NCBI RefSeq assembly: GCF_002283555.1
Contig: NZ_MVOI01000015.1
Span: 186,001 to 250,000, forward strand
Length of the DNA stretch: 64,000 nucleotides
Reading direction: 5' to 3'
Source: Rubrivirga sp. SAORIC476
Lineage (GTDB): Bacteria > Bacteroidota > Rhodothermia > Rhodothermales > Rubricoccaceae
The notes below the pieces were generated by a model, which ran no database searches, was not told the DNA's origin, and saw nothing but the letters and a program-made list of their open reading frames with translations. The number at the start of each line of letters is the position of its first letter. Position 1 is the stretch's first letter. Both the position numbers and the translations under genes were made by a program. This document shows positions 1 through 10,514 of the stretch, piece after piece.

Positions 1-1
1 C

Positions 2-514
2 TTTGAGCCCATCACGGGGCGCATCCACCAGCCGCCGCCGGTCCACCAGACCTTCGAGGCGCGCGGGTTCGTGGTGTGCTCCTTCGTGCCCCGCCTGTTC
101 GACTACCACCCGGACTCGATCCCGGCGCCGTACAACCACTCGAACATCGACTCGGACGAGGTGCTGTACTACGCCGAGGGCGACTTCATGTCGCGCAAGG
201 GCATCGGCCGGGGCAGCTTCACGCTCCACCCCGGTGGCATCCCGCACGGCCCGCACCCCGGCACCACCGAGGCGAGCATCGGCGCCAGAGAGACGCACGA
301 GCTGGCGGTCATGGTGGACACCTTCGCGCCGCTCAAGCTGACCAAGCAGGCGCTCGCCATCGAGTCGCCGGACTACGTGCTGTCCTGGCAACCCGAGAAG
401 CACGGTCACCCGCTCCCGGACGCGGCCCCCATCCCGCCGGGCGCGACGATCTCGGGCGACGGCGCCGCGGGGGCGCTCCCCGACTCGCCGCCCCTCGACG
501 CCGCGCGCGGCTGA
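2..514 (+). CDS. hmgA: homogentisate 1,2-dioxygenase, C-terminal part (cut by window start)
   Basis: Open at the left edge, with frame starting at base 2; about 170 C-terminal residues remain. The visible part carries the family core: a cupin stretch with PRLFDYHPDSIPAPYNHSN, then NIDSDEVLYY and a Gly-Pro-His motif (HPGGIPHGPHPG). The His and Glu of the first stretch and the His of the last correspond to the iron ligands known for this family. The enzyme opens the ring of homogentisate to maleylacetoacetate in tyrosine and phenylalanine breakdown, in the cytoplasm. The last 30 residues are a Pro/Ala-rich tail. A strong hairpin terminator follows 28 bases after the stop. The identity is firm; the length of the missing N-terminus cannot be seen. 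Confidence 0.93.
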   Translation, partial: FEPITGRIHQPPPVHQTFEARGFVVCSFVPRLFDYHPDSIPAPYNHSNIDSDEVLYYAEGDFMSRKGIGRGSFTLHPGGIPHGPHPGTTEASIGARETHELAVMVDTFAPLKLTKQALAIESPDYVLSWQPEKHGHPLPDAAPIPPGATISGDGAAGALPDSPPLDAARG

Positions 515-542
515 CCGCCTCGGCACGAACGCTGACGGACCC

Positions 543-576
543 GCGCGGGCCGCTTCCTCCGGGGAGCGGCCCGCGC
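543..576 (+). terminator. intrinsic terminator after hmgA
   Basis: A perfect 12-bp stem (GCGCGGGCCGCT pairing with AGCGGCCCGCGC) closes a 10-base loop and is followed by CCGTTTGTCT. It lies just downstream of the hmgA stop and ahead of the next gene. Confidence 0.75.
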
Positions 577-664
577 CCGTTTGTCTGCTCCCCAAGGAGA
601 CGCGGCGTGGCGGGCACCGCGCCGCGCCGCCCTCCGTGAGACGGCTCCCTCTCCCCTCCTCTCC

Positions 665-1294
665 ATGACCGTTCTCGTAGCAGGTGCCCACGGCGCCGTC
701 GGACAGCACGTTGTCCAGATCCTCGCTGAGGCCGGGCACCACGTGCTGGCCCTCATCCGCAATGCCGATCAGAGCGCGCTGCTCCGCACCCTCGGCGGCC
801 ACCCCATCGTGGGCGACCTCACCGGCGACGTGTCGGACGCCCCCTCGGGATGCGACGCGGTGATCTTCGCGGCTGGCTCTGGCGGAGACGCCGTGGAAGC
901 GGTGGACCGCGACGGTGCCATCCAGTTGATCGACGCCGCCGTGACGCACAGCGTCCGCCGGTTCGTGATGCTGAGTTCCATCGGCGCCGATGCTCCGGAA
1001 GAGGCCGACCAGCTGCAGGACTACCTCCGCGCCAAGCACGAGGCGGACCAGCACCTTCTCGACAGCGGGCTCACCTACACCATCCTGCGCCCGACGACCC
1101 TCACGAACGGCGCGGGAGTCGGCACGGCTACGTTCGCAGCGTCCCTCGATCTGAAAGAAGGCTCCAGCGAGGTCGCTCGGGAGGACGTGGCTGCGGCACT
1201 CGCCGCCATCGTGACGATCTCGGAGACCGAGCACGCCGTCATCGAGATGACCGCCGGCCCGACCCCGATCCGCGAGGGACTGGCAGCGACCTGA
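665..1294 (+). CDS. atypical SDR, NAD(P)H-binding protein
   Basis: A 209-residue protein of the atypical short-chain dehydrogenase type (NAD(P)-binding, YwnB/NmrA-like). The glycine-rich dinucleotide motif AGAHGAVG lies at residues 5-12. A YLRAK stretch near residue 122 fits the YxxxK active-site pattern, and LSSIGAD precedes it. The ATG at 665 is chosen because it begins the Rossmann strand at once and follows a CTCCCCTCCTCTCC leader; an in-frame TTG at 581 would add a low-complexity Arg/Ala tail overlapping the upstream terminator. It sits alone, between two hairpins. Substrate unknown; a sugar-nucleotide or flavin-linked oxidoreductase or a redox sensor are all possible. Confidence 0.85.
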   Translation: MTVLVAGAHGAVGQHVVQILAEAGHHVLALIRNADQSALLRTLGGHPIVGDLTGDVSDAPSGCDAVIFAAGSGGDAVEAVDRDGAIQLIDAAVTHSVRRFVMLSSIGADAPEEADQLQDYLRAKHEADQHLLDSGLTYTILRPTTLTNGAGVGTATFAASLDLKEGSSEVAREDVAAALAAIVTISETEHAVIEMTAGPTPIREGLAAT

Positions 1295-1309
1295 TCCTCC
1301 GAAACGAGA

Positions 1310-1346
1310 CTCGCCCGTCCCGGGGTACCAAGCCGGGACGGGCGAG
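1310..1346. terminator. bidirectional hairpin terminator between convergent genes
   Basis: A perfect 14-bp stem (CTCGCCCGTCCCGG with CCGGGACGGGCGAG) and a 9-base loop lie 15 bases after the SDR stop. On the minus strand it is followed by a T-containing tail (TCTCGTTTCGG), so it could also stop the patatin-like gene, although that gene ends 235 bases away. Confidence 0.7.
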
Positions 1347-1450
1347 CAGTAGGGCCGGGCGGGCAGCAGCGAGTGCCTCGGCTGATCAGTGCCATTCCCA
1401 GCCCCGTGCCAGTCCGTGCCCGCACCATACGGACCAGCCCTGGGTCATCC

Positions 1451-1470
1451 TGGGACGACATGGGACGACA
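1451..1470 (+). repeat. 10-bp direct repeat in an intergenic gap
   Basis: TGGGACGACA occurs twice in immediate succession in the 286-base gap between the SDR and the patatin-like gene. Apart from this and the hairpin at 1310-1346 I see nothing in the gap. Confidence 0.5.
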
Positions 1471-1580
1471 GTGAAACGCCCTCTCGTCGGATCGTCTCGA
1501 TCTGATCCACGGCAGCGGCTGGGTCGGGTGCCCGGTATCTGCACGCACGATGCGCTCTGGACGCGACGGCCTGGGTGGCC

Positions 1581-4151
1581 TCACTTGAGCATTCGAATCC
1601 CCCAGTACACCAACCCGCCGACATCGTGGAGCCCGATCGTGAGGTACGGCTGCCGGAGCATCCTCGTCGGAACGTCTGACGCACCGGCCCACTGCGGCGC
1701 GAACGGGGTCGCCTCGACGCCCACCGACAGGACGTGGCCGAGCCGCAGGTACGCCTCTCCACCCGTCCCGTACCCCTGGTCGAATGCCTGCGTCGCGCGA
1801 ACGTGGTGGGCCCGAAACCCGAGCGCGACCCAGGGCGCCTTGAGGGGAAACTCGACGCCCACATGGGCGCTCATCGACGGAAGCGTCTGGTCGCCCTCCC
1901 GATCGACGCGAGTGCTCCGGAGAGGGGCTAGTTCGAGGGACAACAGAGCCCAGGGCATCCGGTACGACGCACCCCAGGTGGCATACTGGGCTCCCGTCGA
2001 CAGGACGGCCCGTGTGGGCAGCCCCAGGCGGTATGCGAGCCGCCCGAAGCGGTGGCGGCCGTTGTAGGTGCCGCCGTGGAGCCCGTCTCCGTACTCAGGC
2101 ACTGCAGACCGATTCACCTGGAGACCCCGACGCCGCTCCGCGATGTACACGTTGAGCACCGCCATGGCTGCGTTCGTCGCCTTCTTCCCGTAGCCTGTCT
2201 CGTAGACACGCCGGAAGTTGAGAACCTCTGACATCATCCCCTGCAGAAACGGTGTCGGGGCGCCGACGAGGTCTCGCAGGTGCCTAGCATCGCACGGCTC
2301 GTCGTCGCATTCGGCCGCCACCGCCTCGACCGCCCTCATCGCAACGGAGTCGCGGCGGATGCCCACTACCAGACTGTCGAACCACGCGTCTGTCCCTCGC
2401 TGCCGGATCGCGATGTCGAGAATCGCGTCGATGATGAGTGCCCGGTGATCCCTCCGCATGGATCCGCCATCGCCTTGTGGCTCCCCTCGGCCCACATCCC
2501 CAAACTCCTCCTGGAGCAGCCGACTGGCGACGGCCCCGGCGACGGAGTCGGCGGCCCAGAGGCCGGAGTTCTTGATGAGGGTGCGTGCCCGCCCACCCAC
2601 GTCGGCGATTTGCGAGCGCTCTCGCTCTGAAGCGAGCGCGCGGGCGGCGAAGACGTACCCGTCGTAGACGCCGACGTAGAAGTCGAACTCACGGAACGGA
2701 CGTGCCAGGAACGCCCCGAAGGCGCCGAGCGTCGAGCCGACGATCGGAAATGCCCGGTCGGTGTTGACGATCCAGGCCTGCTCCTGGGATTCGAGATCCC
2801 GGCCGATGCTCTCGATCTCGTACTGTCGCCCCGTCGTCAGGAAGTTGGTCCCGAGGCGGACGAGGTTGTCGAACGCGTTGGCGGGCTCCACAGGCCGCGG
2901 CTGGATCTGATTCTCGTACCACGCGACCCGGGTGTCGTCGGGATCCGTAAAGAGGATCACGGTACGATCCCAGGCGAGCGACTCGGGCCTCTGCCCTGAA
3001 CATGATGGCGCGTAGCTGGTGGCCTTTCGCTCCCGCTCTTCCAGATGCTCGCGCAGGTTCAGGGCCACTCCGAGCGGGTTGTTGTCGAACACGCCGCCGT
3101 CCACGTACCACCTCCGGTCCCGGTCACGGGAATGCTCCGAAGGCCATCCGTGGGCGTCGAGAGCGAGGGAGATGTCGAGTTCCATGGGCGCCCAGGCATA
3201 GGGGAAGGCCGCCGACGCCAACGTGATGTCTCGGACGCGATTCATGTTCTCCTCCGCGCGCTCCCGAGCGTCGCGGACCTCCTCAGCGCCCTCCCAACAC
3301 ACCGATGCTCGCGTCGAGTCGACCGGAGCCCTGCCACGGGTGGCGAGGGTTGCGAGCCTGGGGTGTACAAGGGACCCGAACCCACGCCGACTCGCGGAGA
3401 GAGAGGTGTCGGAAGGAAACGGGAACGGCTCATAGGCCAGTCCTCCGCCAGCCAGCGGCGCCGCCTGCATCAACAACGCACTTCGGACCGACTCGACCGT
3501 GAGCCGCCCGTCCTCGGAGAGGTCGACATCCCGAGGCACCACCTCGGTCAGCATAAACCCCGTGGCGACCGGCCGCTGAAGCGTCGCACTGCTGTCGCGA
3601 AACGATGCCCTGACCATCGCAAAGACGCTGTCGCGCATGTACCGCCTGCTCAGCGCCGACTCGACGTCCGGCACGCACCCGGTGCCGTCCCGGCATGGAG
3701 GCAGGAGTTCCCGAAGACCCACCGTCGTCCACACCCGCCAGTACAGACTGTTTTGTGGCGGCGCGAGCGAGTCGCTGGAGAGGGACCATTCCGCCGCCGC
3801 GAGCAGGGAGTTCACGCCGCCGGCCGACGCCCCCGTCGCGATGATGAGTTCGTGGGGATCAAGTCCCAGATCGCGACCGTCGCGCTGCAACCGCAGCAGG
3901 TTGAGAACGGCCCAGTTGACCCCCGCCTGGTACGCTCCTTTGCTAATGCCTCCGCCAGACACGACGATGAGGGGTCGCAAGGTGGCATCCCTCGCCGTAT
4001 CCGGGGCCGCCTCGGGCACACCTTCGTTGCCGACGCTCCGAGCTGCCTCCTCAAGCTGCTTGACGGACTGAGCCTTCGCGGACATCGGAACGCCCGCGAG
4101 AAGACATGCCATGAGCAGACCCAATACAGATGTGCGAGCCCTACCGATCAT
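1581..4151 (-). CDS. exported patatin-like phospholipase with a long C-terminal extension
   Basis: An 856-residue protein. Residues 1-28 form a signal peptide ending in AKAQS. The patatin lipase core follows: oxyanion glycines GGGISKG at 66-72, nucleophile GASAG with Ser109, and DGG with Asp351 in a VDGGVFDNNP motif. Both members of the Ser-Asp dyad are therefore present and an esterase or lipase activity is likely. The last ~200 residues are rich in alternating aromatic and small residues and end in short beta-like strands, which could be an outer-membrane barrel or anchor (inference). The ATG at 4151 is preferred because an ideal TATAAT sits at 4224-4229 and an upstream in-frame ATG at 4223 would lie in it; the ATG at 4175 is the alternative. 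It stands alone between convergent and divergent neighbours. Confidence 0.85.
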   Translation of the reverse strand: MIGRARTSVLGLLMACLLAGVPMSAKAQSVKQLEEAARSVGNEGVPEAAPDTARDATLRPLIVVSGGGISKGAYQAGVNWAVLNLLRLQRDGRDLGLDPHELIIATGASAGGVNSLLAAAEWSLSSDSLAPPQNSLYWRVWTTVGLRELLPPCRDGTGCVPDVESALSRRYMRDSVFAMVRASFRDSSATLQRPVATGFMLTEVVPRDVDLSEDGRLTVESVRSALLMQAAPLAGGGLAYEPFPFPSDTSLSASRRGFGSLVHPRLATLATRGRAPVDSTRASVCWEGAEEVRDARERAEENMNRVRDITLASAAFPYAWAPMELDISLALDAHGWPSEHSRDRDRRWYVDGGVFDNNPLGVALNLREHLEERERKATSYAPSCSGQRPESLAWDRTVILFTDPDDTRVAWYENQIQPRPVEPANAFDNLVRLGTNFLTTGRQYEIESIGRDLESQEQAWIVNTDRAFPIVGSTLGAFGAFLARPFREFDFYVGVYDGYVFAARALASERERSQIADVGGRARTLIKNSGLWAADSVAGAVASRLLQEEFGDVGRGEPQGDGGSMRRDHRALIIDAILDIAIRQRGTDAWFDSLVVGIRRDSVAMRAVEAVAAECDDEPCDARHLRDLVGAPTPFLQGMMSEVLNFRRVYETGYGKKATNAAMAVLNVYIAERRRGLQVNRSAVPEYGDGLHGGTYNGRHRFGRLAYRLGLPTRAVLSTGAQYATWGASYRMPWALLSLELAPLRSTRVDREGDQTLPSMSAHVGVEFPLKAPWVALGFRAHHVRATQAFDQGYGTGGEAYLRLGHVLSVGVEATPFAPQWAGASDVPTRMLRQPYLTIGLHDVGGLVYWGIRMLK

Positions 4152-4223
4152 GGAGCCGTACAGTAAGTGGATCATGCGCCGACAATAGCATGCTGCGCCC
4201 TGTCCCCGCAAGTCTCTGTACAC

Positions 4224-4229
4224 ATTATA
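4224..4229 (-). promoter_or_regulatory. TATAAT -10-like element for the patatin-like gene
   Basis: A consensus TATAAT on the minus strand, unusual in this GC-rich window, lies 72 bases upstream of the chosen start. No convincing TTGACA is seen 16-18 bases further upstream. Confidence 0.45.
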
Positions 4230-4364
4230 GATCGGCCGCCAGCACGTGCTCCTGAAAGAGGATTGCGGCTCATGCGGAGTTGCATGTCGCGGGACTGGGG
4301 AGGCTCCGAGCCGGCAGTCACGTTGCCCTTCAGTCCACCCCGTTCAGGCTCTGTCGTCGCCCGC

Positions 4365-4370
4365 TAGCTT
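4365..4370 (+). promoter_or_regulatory. TAGCTT -7-like promoter element
   Basis: TAGCTT lies 22 bases before the ATG of the acyl-CoA synthetase and is followed by a pyrimidine-rich leader. It belongs to the window-wide TA(G/C)CTT series. Confidence 0.5.
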
Positions 4371-4392
4371 GAGTCTCCCTCCTCAGCTCCCC

Positions 4393-6378
<1,986 letters not shown>

Positions 6379-6387
6379 CCCAGCCCC

Positions 6388-8148
6388 TCAACGCGTCTCT
6401 GCCCCCACGCAGGTCGCCCCCGGCTCGCAGACGAACGACGCGCCGGGCTCCACGACCAGCCCGCCCGCGAAGGTCACCGTCGCGCCCTGCCACACGCGCA
6501 GCGTCGCCCCGGCGGTAACGCGCACCGGCTGTCGAAACGTCCACCCTGACATCTCCGCGCCCATCCACGAGTCGGCCGAGAGCACCACCTCGGGCTGCTG
6601 GCGCACATCGGCGACCACGTCGAAGGCCATCGAGCGGTCGGCGTCACCCGTGTAGCGGACGTTCGTGAGGGCGAACCAGTGGGGCTCGACGCCCTGCGGG
6701 TAGAGCGTGTAGCCGCTCACGTTCGGCCGCGTCCACGGCGTCATCTGGACCGCCGAGCCCTCGGGCGTCAGCATGTCCCGGGACCACGTCGCGTACGGGT
6801 CGGCGCAGCCCTCCGAGGTGCCGTCGCACCGCGTCCCGCTGCGGAGGAACCGGTTCGAGGGCGGTGCGACGTCGTAGCGGTAGCTCCCTGCCGGCCCGGT
6901 CGGCGAGCCGTGGCTGAGCGTCGCCAGCAGGCCCGTCGCGGGGAGGTCGCGCCAGACGAGGCCGTAGAACGGGTCCTCCAGATCCCAGGGCGGGAAGCGG
7001 TCGAAGAAGTTGGTCCGCTGGCGGTTCTCGATGGAGAGCGTGTCGGCCCCGGAGCCCGGCCGGAGCGCGATCAGCACCACCTCGCCCGAGCCGTAGAGCG
7101 GACGCACGACGACCCCCACTGTGTCGCGCGACGGGTCGATCACCGTGCGCCGCGCCCAGCCCATGCGCCGCAACTCGTGGCCCGAGAGCGTCAGCGTGAG
7201 GTCGTAGTTGGACGACTCGTAGGGCCGCCCGCCCCGGGCGCCGCCGCCACACATCCGGTTGTAGATGCAGGCGAACGCCCCCCCACCTTCCGGCACCTCG
7301 AACGGCACATCGTTGCTCACGGCCACGCGGCCCCGCGCGGGAGGCGGTGTGATCATGGCTGTGTGACCCATGTCGAACAAGATGTGGCCGTACTCGTGGA
7401 TCAGCGTTGCCACTGACCGCTGGCCGCCGATCCAGTTGATGGCTCCCGACCCGCGGCTCCCCATGTCGACCGTCAGCGTGGCGTCGCCACGTCCCACCGT
7501 CAGCGTGGGCGCCGGGCGCCCGAACGTCCGTGCGGCCGGGCTGTTGACGCCACTCAGGCTGGCGACGCCGCCCGTGACGTTCACGCCGGGGTCGCGTCGG
7601 ACGATCAGCATGAGGTGATCCAACTCGCCGTCTCGGTTGGCATCGAACCGGGTGATGTCGAAGGAGCGGTCGGCGACGAGCGCATCCAAGAGTTCGGCCA
7701 CGAGGTAGCCGTAGCCGCTCCCCTGCCCCGCGCGGTAGGCCGTGGACGGTCGCGACGGCGTGTACACGACCGGCTCGCGGCGGCGGCGCGGCCAGACCTC
7801 GCCCGTCAGGATGTGCGGACCGGCAGGCCCGGTGTGCGACTGCCAGAAGAAGTAGGCCGAGAGCGACGGGTGATCCAGCCTCAGCGCGGCCGTCACGTCG
7901 GCCGGGTCCGCCTCGACGAGCGCGTGGCCCCAGTCGGGAATGCGCTCGGCACCGCGCCGTCCATCGATGGGCCACTCGGGCGCTCCCGCCGTGTCGTCGG
8001 AGAAGCGGACGAACACCACGAGTGCGTGGACCGAGTCGGCGAACGCGATCGTCGGCGTGCGACTCGCCGTCCGCCCCGGCTGGGCTCCCGAGGCGGACGC
8101 TCCGAGCAGCACGCTCAGTGCGAGAACGACGGCACGGGCGACAGACAT
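6388..8148 (-). CDS. secreted M6-type zinc metalloprotease
   Basis: A 586-residue exported protein. The signal peptide covers residues 1-22 (MSVARAVVLALSVLLGASAS). The zinc motif HEYGH is at 251-255, followed by a second Gly-His at 261-262. Before it lies FDANRDGELDH, the acidic EF-hand-like element common in immune-inhibitor-A (M6) proteases. The spacing after HExxH departs from the usual M6 HExxHxxG pattern, so the third ligand is uncertain. The C-terminus is beta-rich and has no clear T9SS sorting domain. The ATG at 8148 gives a clean signal peptide and lies 22 bases from a TACGTT element. It is 52 bases downstream of the MATE gene on the same strand, so read-through is possible. Confidence 0.75.
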   Translation of the reverse strand: MSVARAVVLALSVLLGASASGAQPGRTASRTPTIAFADSVHALVVFVRFSDDTAGAPEWPIDGRRGAERIPDWGHALVEADPADVTAALRLDHPSLSAYFFWQSHTGPAGPHILTGEVWPRRRREPVVYTPSRPSTAYRAGQGSGYGYLVAELLDALVADRSFDITRFDANRDGELDHLMLIVRRDPGVNVTGGVASLSGVNSPAARTFGRPAPTLTVGRGDATLTVDMGSRGSGAINWIGGQRSVATLIHEYGHILFDMGHTAMITPPPARGRVAVSNDVPFEVPEGGGAFACIYNRMCGGGARGGRPYESSNYDLTLTLSGHELRRMGWARRTVIDPSRDTVGVVVRPLYGSGEVVLIALRPGSGADTLSIENRQRTNFFDRFPPWDLEDPFYGLVWRDLPATGLLATLSHGSPTGPAGSYRYDVAPPSNRFLRSGTRCDGTSEGCADPYATWSRDMLTPEGSAVQMTPWTRPNVSGYTLYPQGVEPHWFALTNVRYTGDADRSMAFDVVADVRQQPEVVLSADSWMGAEMSGWTFRQPVRVTAGATLRVWQGATVTFAGGLVVEPGASFVCEPGATCVGAETR

Positions 8149-8170
8149 GCGGGCGGGGGGAGACGGCCTC

Positions 8171-8176
8171 AACGTA
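8171..8176 (-). promoter_or_regulatory. TACGTT -7-like element for the metalloprotease
   Basis: On the minus strand TACGTT lies 22 bases upstream of the metalloprotease ATG, at the same spacing as several TAGCTT elements here. Confidence 0.4.
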
Positions 8177-8200
8177 GCCCGAGACGCCTCTCGCGTGCCG

Positions 8201-9622
8201 CTACGGGTCGAAGCGGCGTCCCACGGTGGACTCGGTCACCGCCTGCTCCTCGACGCCCTCGTCCCCGGTCGGCGTGCGGAGCACCTGGAGGAACCAGACG
8301 ACTGCGACGACCGCGCCGCCCGCGTACGAGATCGGGAAGGCCCACCAGATGCCGTCGGTGCCGAGCCCGGCGGACGACGACAGGAGCCACGCGACCGGGA
8401 AGCGCAGCACCCACAGGCTGGCGATGGAGATGAGCATCGAGACGTAGGTCCGCCCGGCGCCGCTGAAGCCGCCGCCGATCACCACCTGCACGCCGATCAG
8501 GCCCCACGCGGGCGCCATGATGCGGAGGAAGCGCGCGCCGTCGGTGATGACCTGCGGCTCGGTGGGCACGAACGCGGCCACGAGCGGCTCGGCGAACGCG
8601 AACGCCAGCACGCCCGCCGCCGTCATCGTGCCGAACGCGATCCAGGCGCCGACGGTGGTCGTCTGCCGAGCCCGGAGCCGCTGCCCAGCCCCCACGTTCT
8701 GCCCGACGACCGTGGACGTGGCGATCCCCAGCCCGAGCGCGGGAATGAGGACGAACGAGAAGATCCGCGTGCCGACGCCGTACGCCGCCACAGCGTCGCT
8801 CCCGAACCCAGCCACGAGCGTCACGAGCACCGTCAGCCCGAGGGCGCGCATGGCCTGGTCCACGGACGCCGGGAAGCCGAGCCGCCCGATCCGCCGGGCG
8901 ATGTCGAGGTCAGGCGTGAGGTCCGCCCAGCGAATGCGGACCGGGCGCCGCCCGGTGAAGAGGAGCCACGCGCCCACGATCGCCGCCAGCCCCTGCGTGC
9001 CGATGGTCGCCGCCGCCGCCCCGGCCACGCCCATCGCCGGGACCGGCCCCCAGCCCAGAATGAACAGGGGGTCCAGGACCAGGTTGAGCAGCACTGTCCC
9101 GCCGACAATGTAGAGCGGCGTCTTGACGTCGCCCACGCCTCGCAAGAGCGCCTGGAACACGAAGTAGCCGAACACGAACGGCAGGCCGAGGTAGCTCAAG
9201 CGGAGGTACGCGGTGGCCGGGGCGAGCACGCCCACCTCGGCGCCCATGCCGCGGAGGAGCGGCTCGGCGAGCGCGAACCCGGCCCCGGCGAGGAGCACGG
9301 ACAGCATCAGCACGATGGCGTACGTCTGCCCGGCCACGTAGTCGACCTGCCGGGCATCGCCGCGGCCCTCCGCCTGCGCCACCAGGATCGTCCCTGCGAT
9401 GGTCATGCCGCCCGCGACGGCGATGAACAGAAAGATGACCGGGAAGCTGAACGACACTGCGGCGACCGCGTCCGCCCCCAGCCGCCCCACCCAGAACGTG
9501 TCGGTCAGCTGGTAGAACGTCTGAAACACGTTCGCCAGGACGACCGGGCCGGCCAACCGCATCAGCGCCCCAGCGATGGGACCCTGCAGGATAGCGTCAG
9601 AAGGGCGGGGCGTATCGGACAC
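8201..9622 (-). CDS. MATE family efflux transporter
   Basis: A 473-residue polytopic membrane protein with about 12 hydrophobic segments in two homologous halves. The N-terminus PIAGALMRLAGPVVLANVF followed by TFWVGRLGADAVAAV is the typical MatE repeat start. Proteins of this family export cationic drugs or metabolites in exchange for sodium or protons across the inner membrane. The start is GTG, after a pyrimidine-rich leader. It is followed at 52 bases by the metalloprotease. Substrate unknown. Confidence 0.9.
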   Translation of the reverse strand: MSDTPRPSDAILQGPIAGALMRLAGPVVLANVFQTFYQLTDTFWVGRLGADAVAAVSFSFPVIFLFIAVAGGMTIAGTILVAQAEGRGDARQVDYVAGQTYAIVLMLSVLLAGAGFALAEPLLRGMGAEVGVLAPATAYLRLSYLGLPFVFGYFVFQALLRGVGDVKTPLYIVGGTVLLNLVLDPLFILGWGPVPAMGVAGAAAATIGTQGLAAIVGAWLLFTGRRPVRIRWADLTPDLDIARRIGRLGFPASVDQAMRALGLTVLVTLVAGFGSDAVAAYGVGTRIFSFVLIPALGLGIATSTVVGQNVGAGQRLRARQTTTVGAWIAFGTMTAAGVLAFAFAEPLVAAFVPTEPQVITDGARFLRIMAPAWGLIGVQVVIGGGFSGAGRTYVSMLISIASLWVLRFPVAWLLSSSAGLGTDGIWWAFPISYAGGAVVAVVWFLQVLRTPTGDEGVEEQAVTESTVGRRFDP

Positions 9623-9696
9623 AGGGAGTGGAGAAAGAGGGCGCCAACCCCGCGGACCGAATCACGGTTCGCGCGCCGCGGCACCGTCCAGGGTCT

Positions 9697-9729
9697 CCGC
9701 CTCGGCGCCGAGGCGGGGCTCAGCCCCGC
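9697..9729. repeat. compound GC palindrome
   Basis: CCGCCTCGGCGCCGAGGCGG is a perfect 20-base palindrome at 9697-9716. Its right arm overlaps a second inverted repeat (GCGGGGCT and AGCCCCGC, 9713-9729). It lies in the gap between the glycine-zipper gene and the MATE gene and resembles palindromes at 54030 and 17665. Confidence 0.6.
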
Positions 9730-9755
9730 TCGCGGAGCGTCGCGCAACACAGAGA

Positions 9756-9785
9756 AGGGGCGCCGAGCCGATGCCCGACGCCCCT
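9756..9785 (-). terminator. terminator of the glycine-zipper gene
   Basis: On the minus strand AGGGGCG and CGCCCCT form a 7-bp stem with a 16-base loop, followed by TTCTCTGTGTT. It starts 20 bases after the stop of the glycine-zipper gene. Confidence 0.55.
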
Positions 9786-9805
9786 CCTGAATCCGACCGT
9801 GGTCG

Positions 9806-10351
9806 CTAGCGCGTCACCGGGTCGTTGTAGTACACGTTCTCCGCGCCGTACGTGTCGTACTGCTGGCGAACGTAGTCGCGGTCCTCGTCGCGGGGGTGGA
9901 CCCCCATCACGACGCGGCCGTCCTCGATGTCCTTCTGGTAGGCATGAGCGGTCTCCTCGGGGATGCCGGCTCCGACGAGGGCGCCGAGCAGGCTGCCACC
10001 TGCACCACCCGCGCCGGCACCGGCCAGCGCACCGGCCAGCGGACCGGCGATGGCGCCGATGCCCGGGATCAGGACGGCGCCGCCGATGCCTGCGATGGCA
10101 CCGATCACGCCGCCCGCCGTGCCACCGACGGCCGCGCCGACGCCCGCGCCTTCCATAGCCTTCGAGCCTTCCTTGATCTCGATCTGGTCGACATCGCGGT
10201 CGTAGTAGTGCTTCTTCGTGTCCTCCGACATGATGACGTGGATGTCGTCGTCGGTGTAGCCGCGCTCGCGGAGGTCGGCGTACGCCCGGTCGGCGGTCTC
10301 GTAGTCGCGGTAGGAGCCCGTCAGGAGCGGGCGGTCATTGTAGTCAGACAT
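9806..10351 (-). CDS. glycine-zipper stress-type protein
   Basis: A 181-residue protein with three parts. Residues 1-65 are a small alpha/beta domain (GSYRDYETADRAYADLRERGY) like that of general stress protein 17M/YflT-type proteins. Residues ~68-130 are an uninterrupted Gly/Ala-rich glycine-zipper region able to insert in or associate with membranes. The end is an acidic, Tyr-rich tail. No signal peptide is seen. Such proteins are often induced by osmotic or general stress (family knowledge); the role here is unknown. The start follows a long CT-rich leader (CTCCCCCTCTCATT). Hairpins lie on both sides, so it is probably monocistronic. Confidence 0.75.
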   Translation of the reverse strand: MSDYNDRPLLTGSYRDYETADRAYADLRERGYTDDDIHVIMSEDTKKHYYDRDVDQIEIKEGSKAMEGAGVGAAVGGTAGGVIGAIAGIGGAVLIPGIGAIAGPLAGALAGAGAGGAGGSLLGALVGAGIPEETAHAYQKDIEDGRVVMGVHPRDEDRDYVRQQYDTYGAENVYYNDPVTR

Positions 10352-10514
10352 AATGAGAGGGGGAGTGAGAAAGGGAGTGCTGAAAGGGCCAAACCGCGCC
10401 TCCAGTTCCTCCAGGGGCCCCGATCAAGCCTTCCCCCACCCCCCCCTCGGGGCAGGTCGCACATGCATCTCAGGGGACGGCGGAGGGGATCGCCTGGGGC
10501 CTCACCCTCTCCTC

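Noticed and set aside
594-599. AAGGAG as a ribosome binding site for the SDR gene
   Set aside because: The nearest start at a proper distance (GTG at 607) is out of frame with the SDR; the real start at 665 lies too far away.
1580-1610. tRNA T-loop-like sequence (GCATTCGAATCCCCC)
   Set aside because: It encodes the C-terminal residues of the patatin-like protein, and no D-arm, anticodon arm or acceptor pairing can be placed around it.
10429-10455. C-run (CCCCCACCCCCCCC) as a G-quadruplex or terminator between the kinase and the glycine-zipper gene
   Set aside because: There are only two long G-runs on the minus strand and a weak 7-bp flanking stem without a T-run; too little to claim a function.
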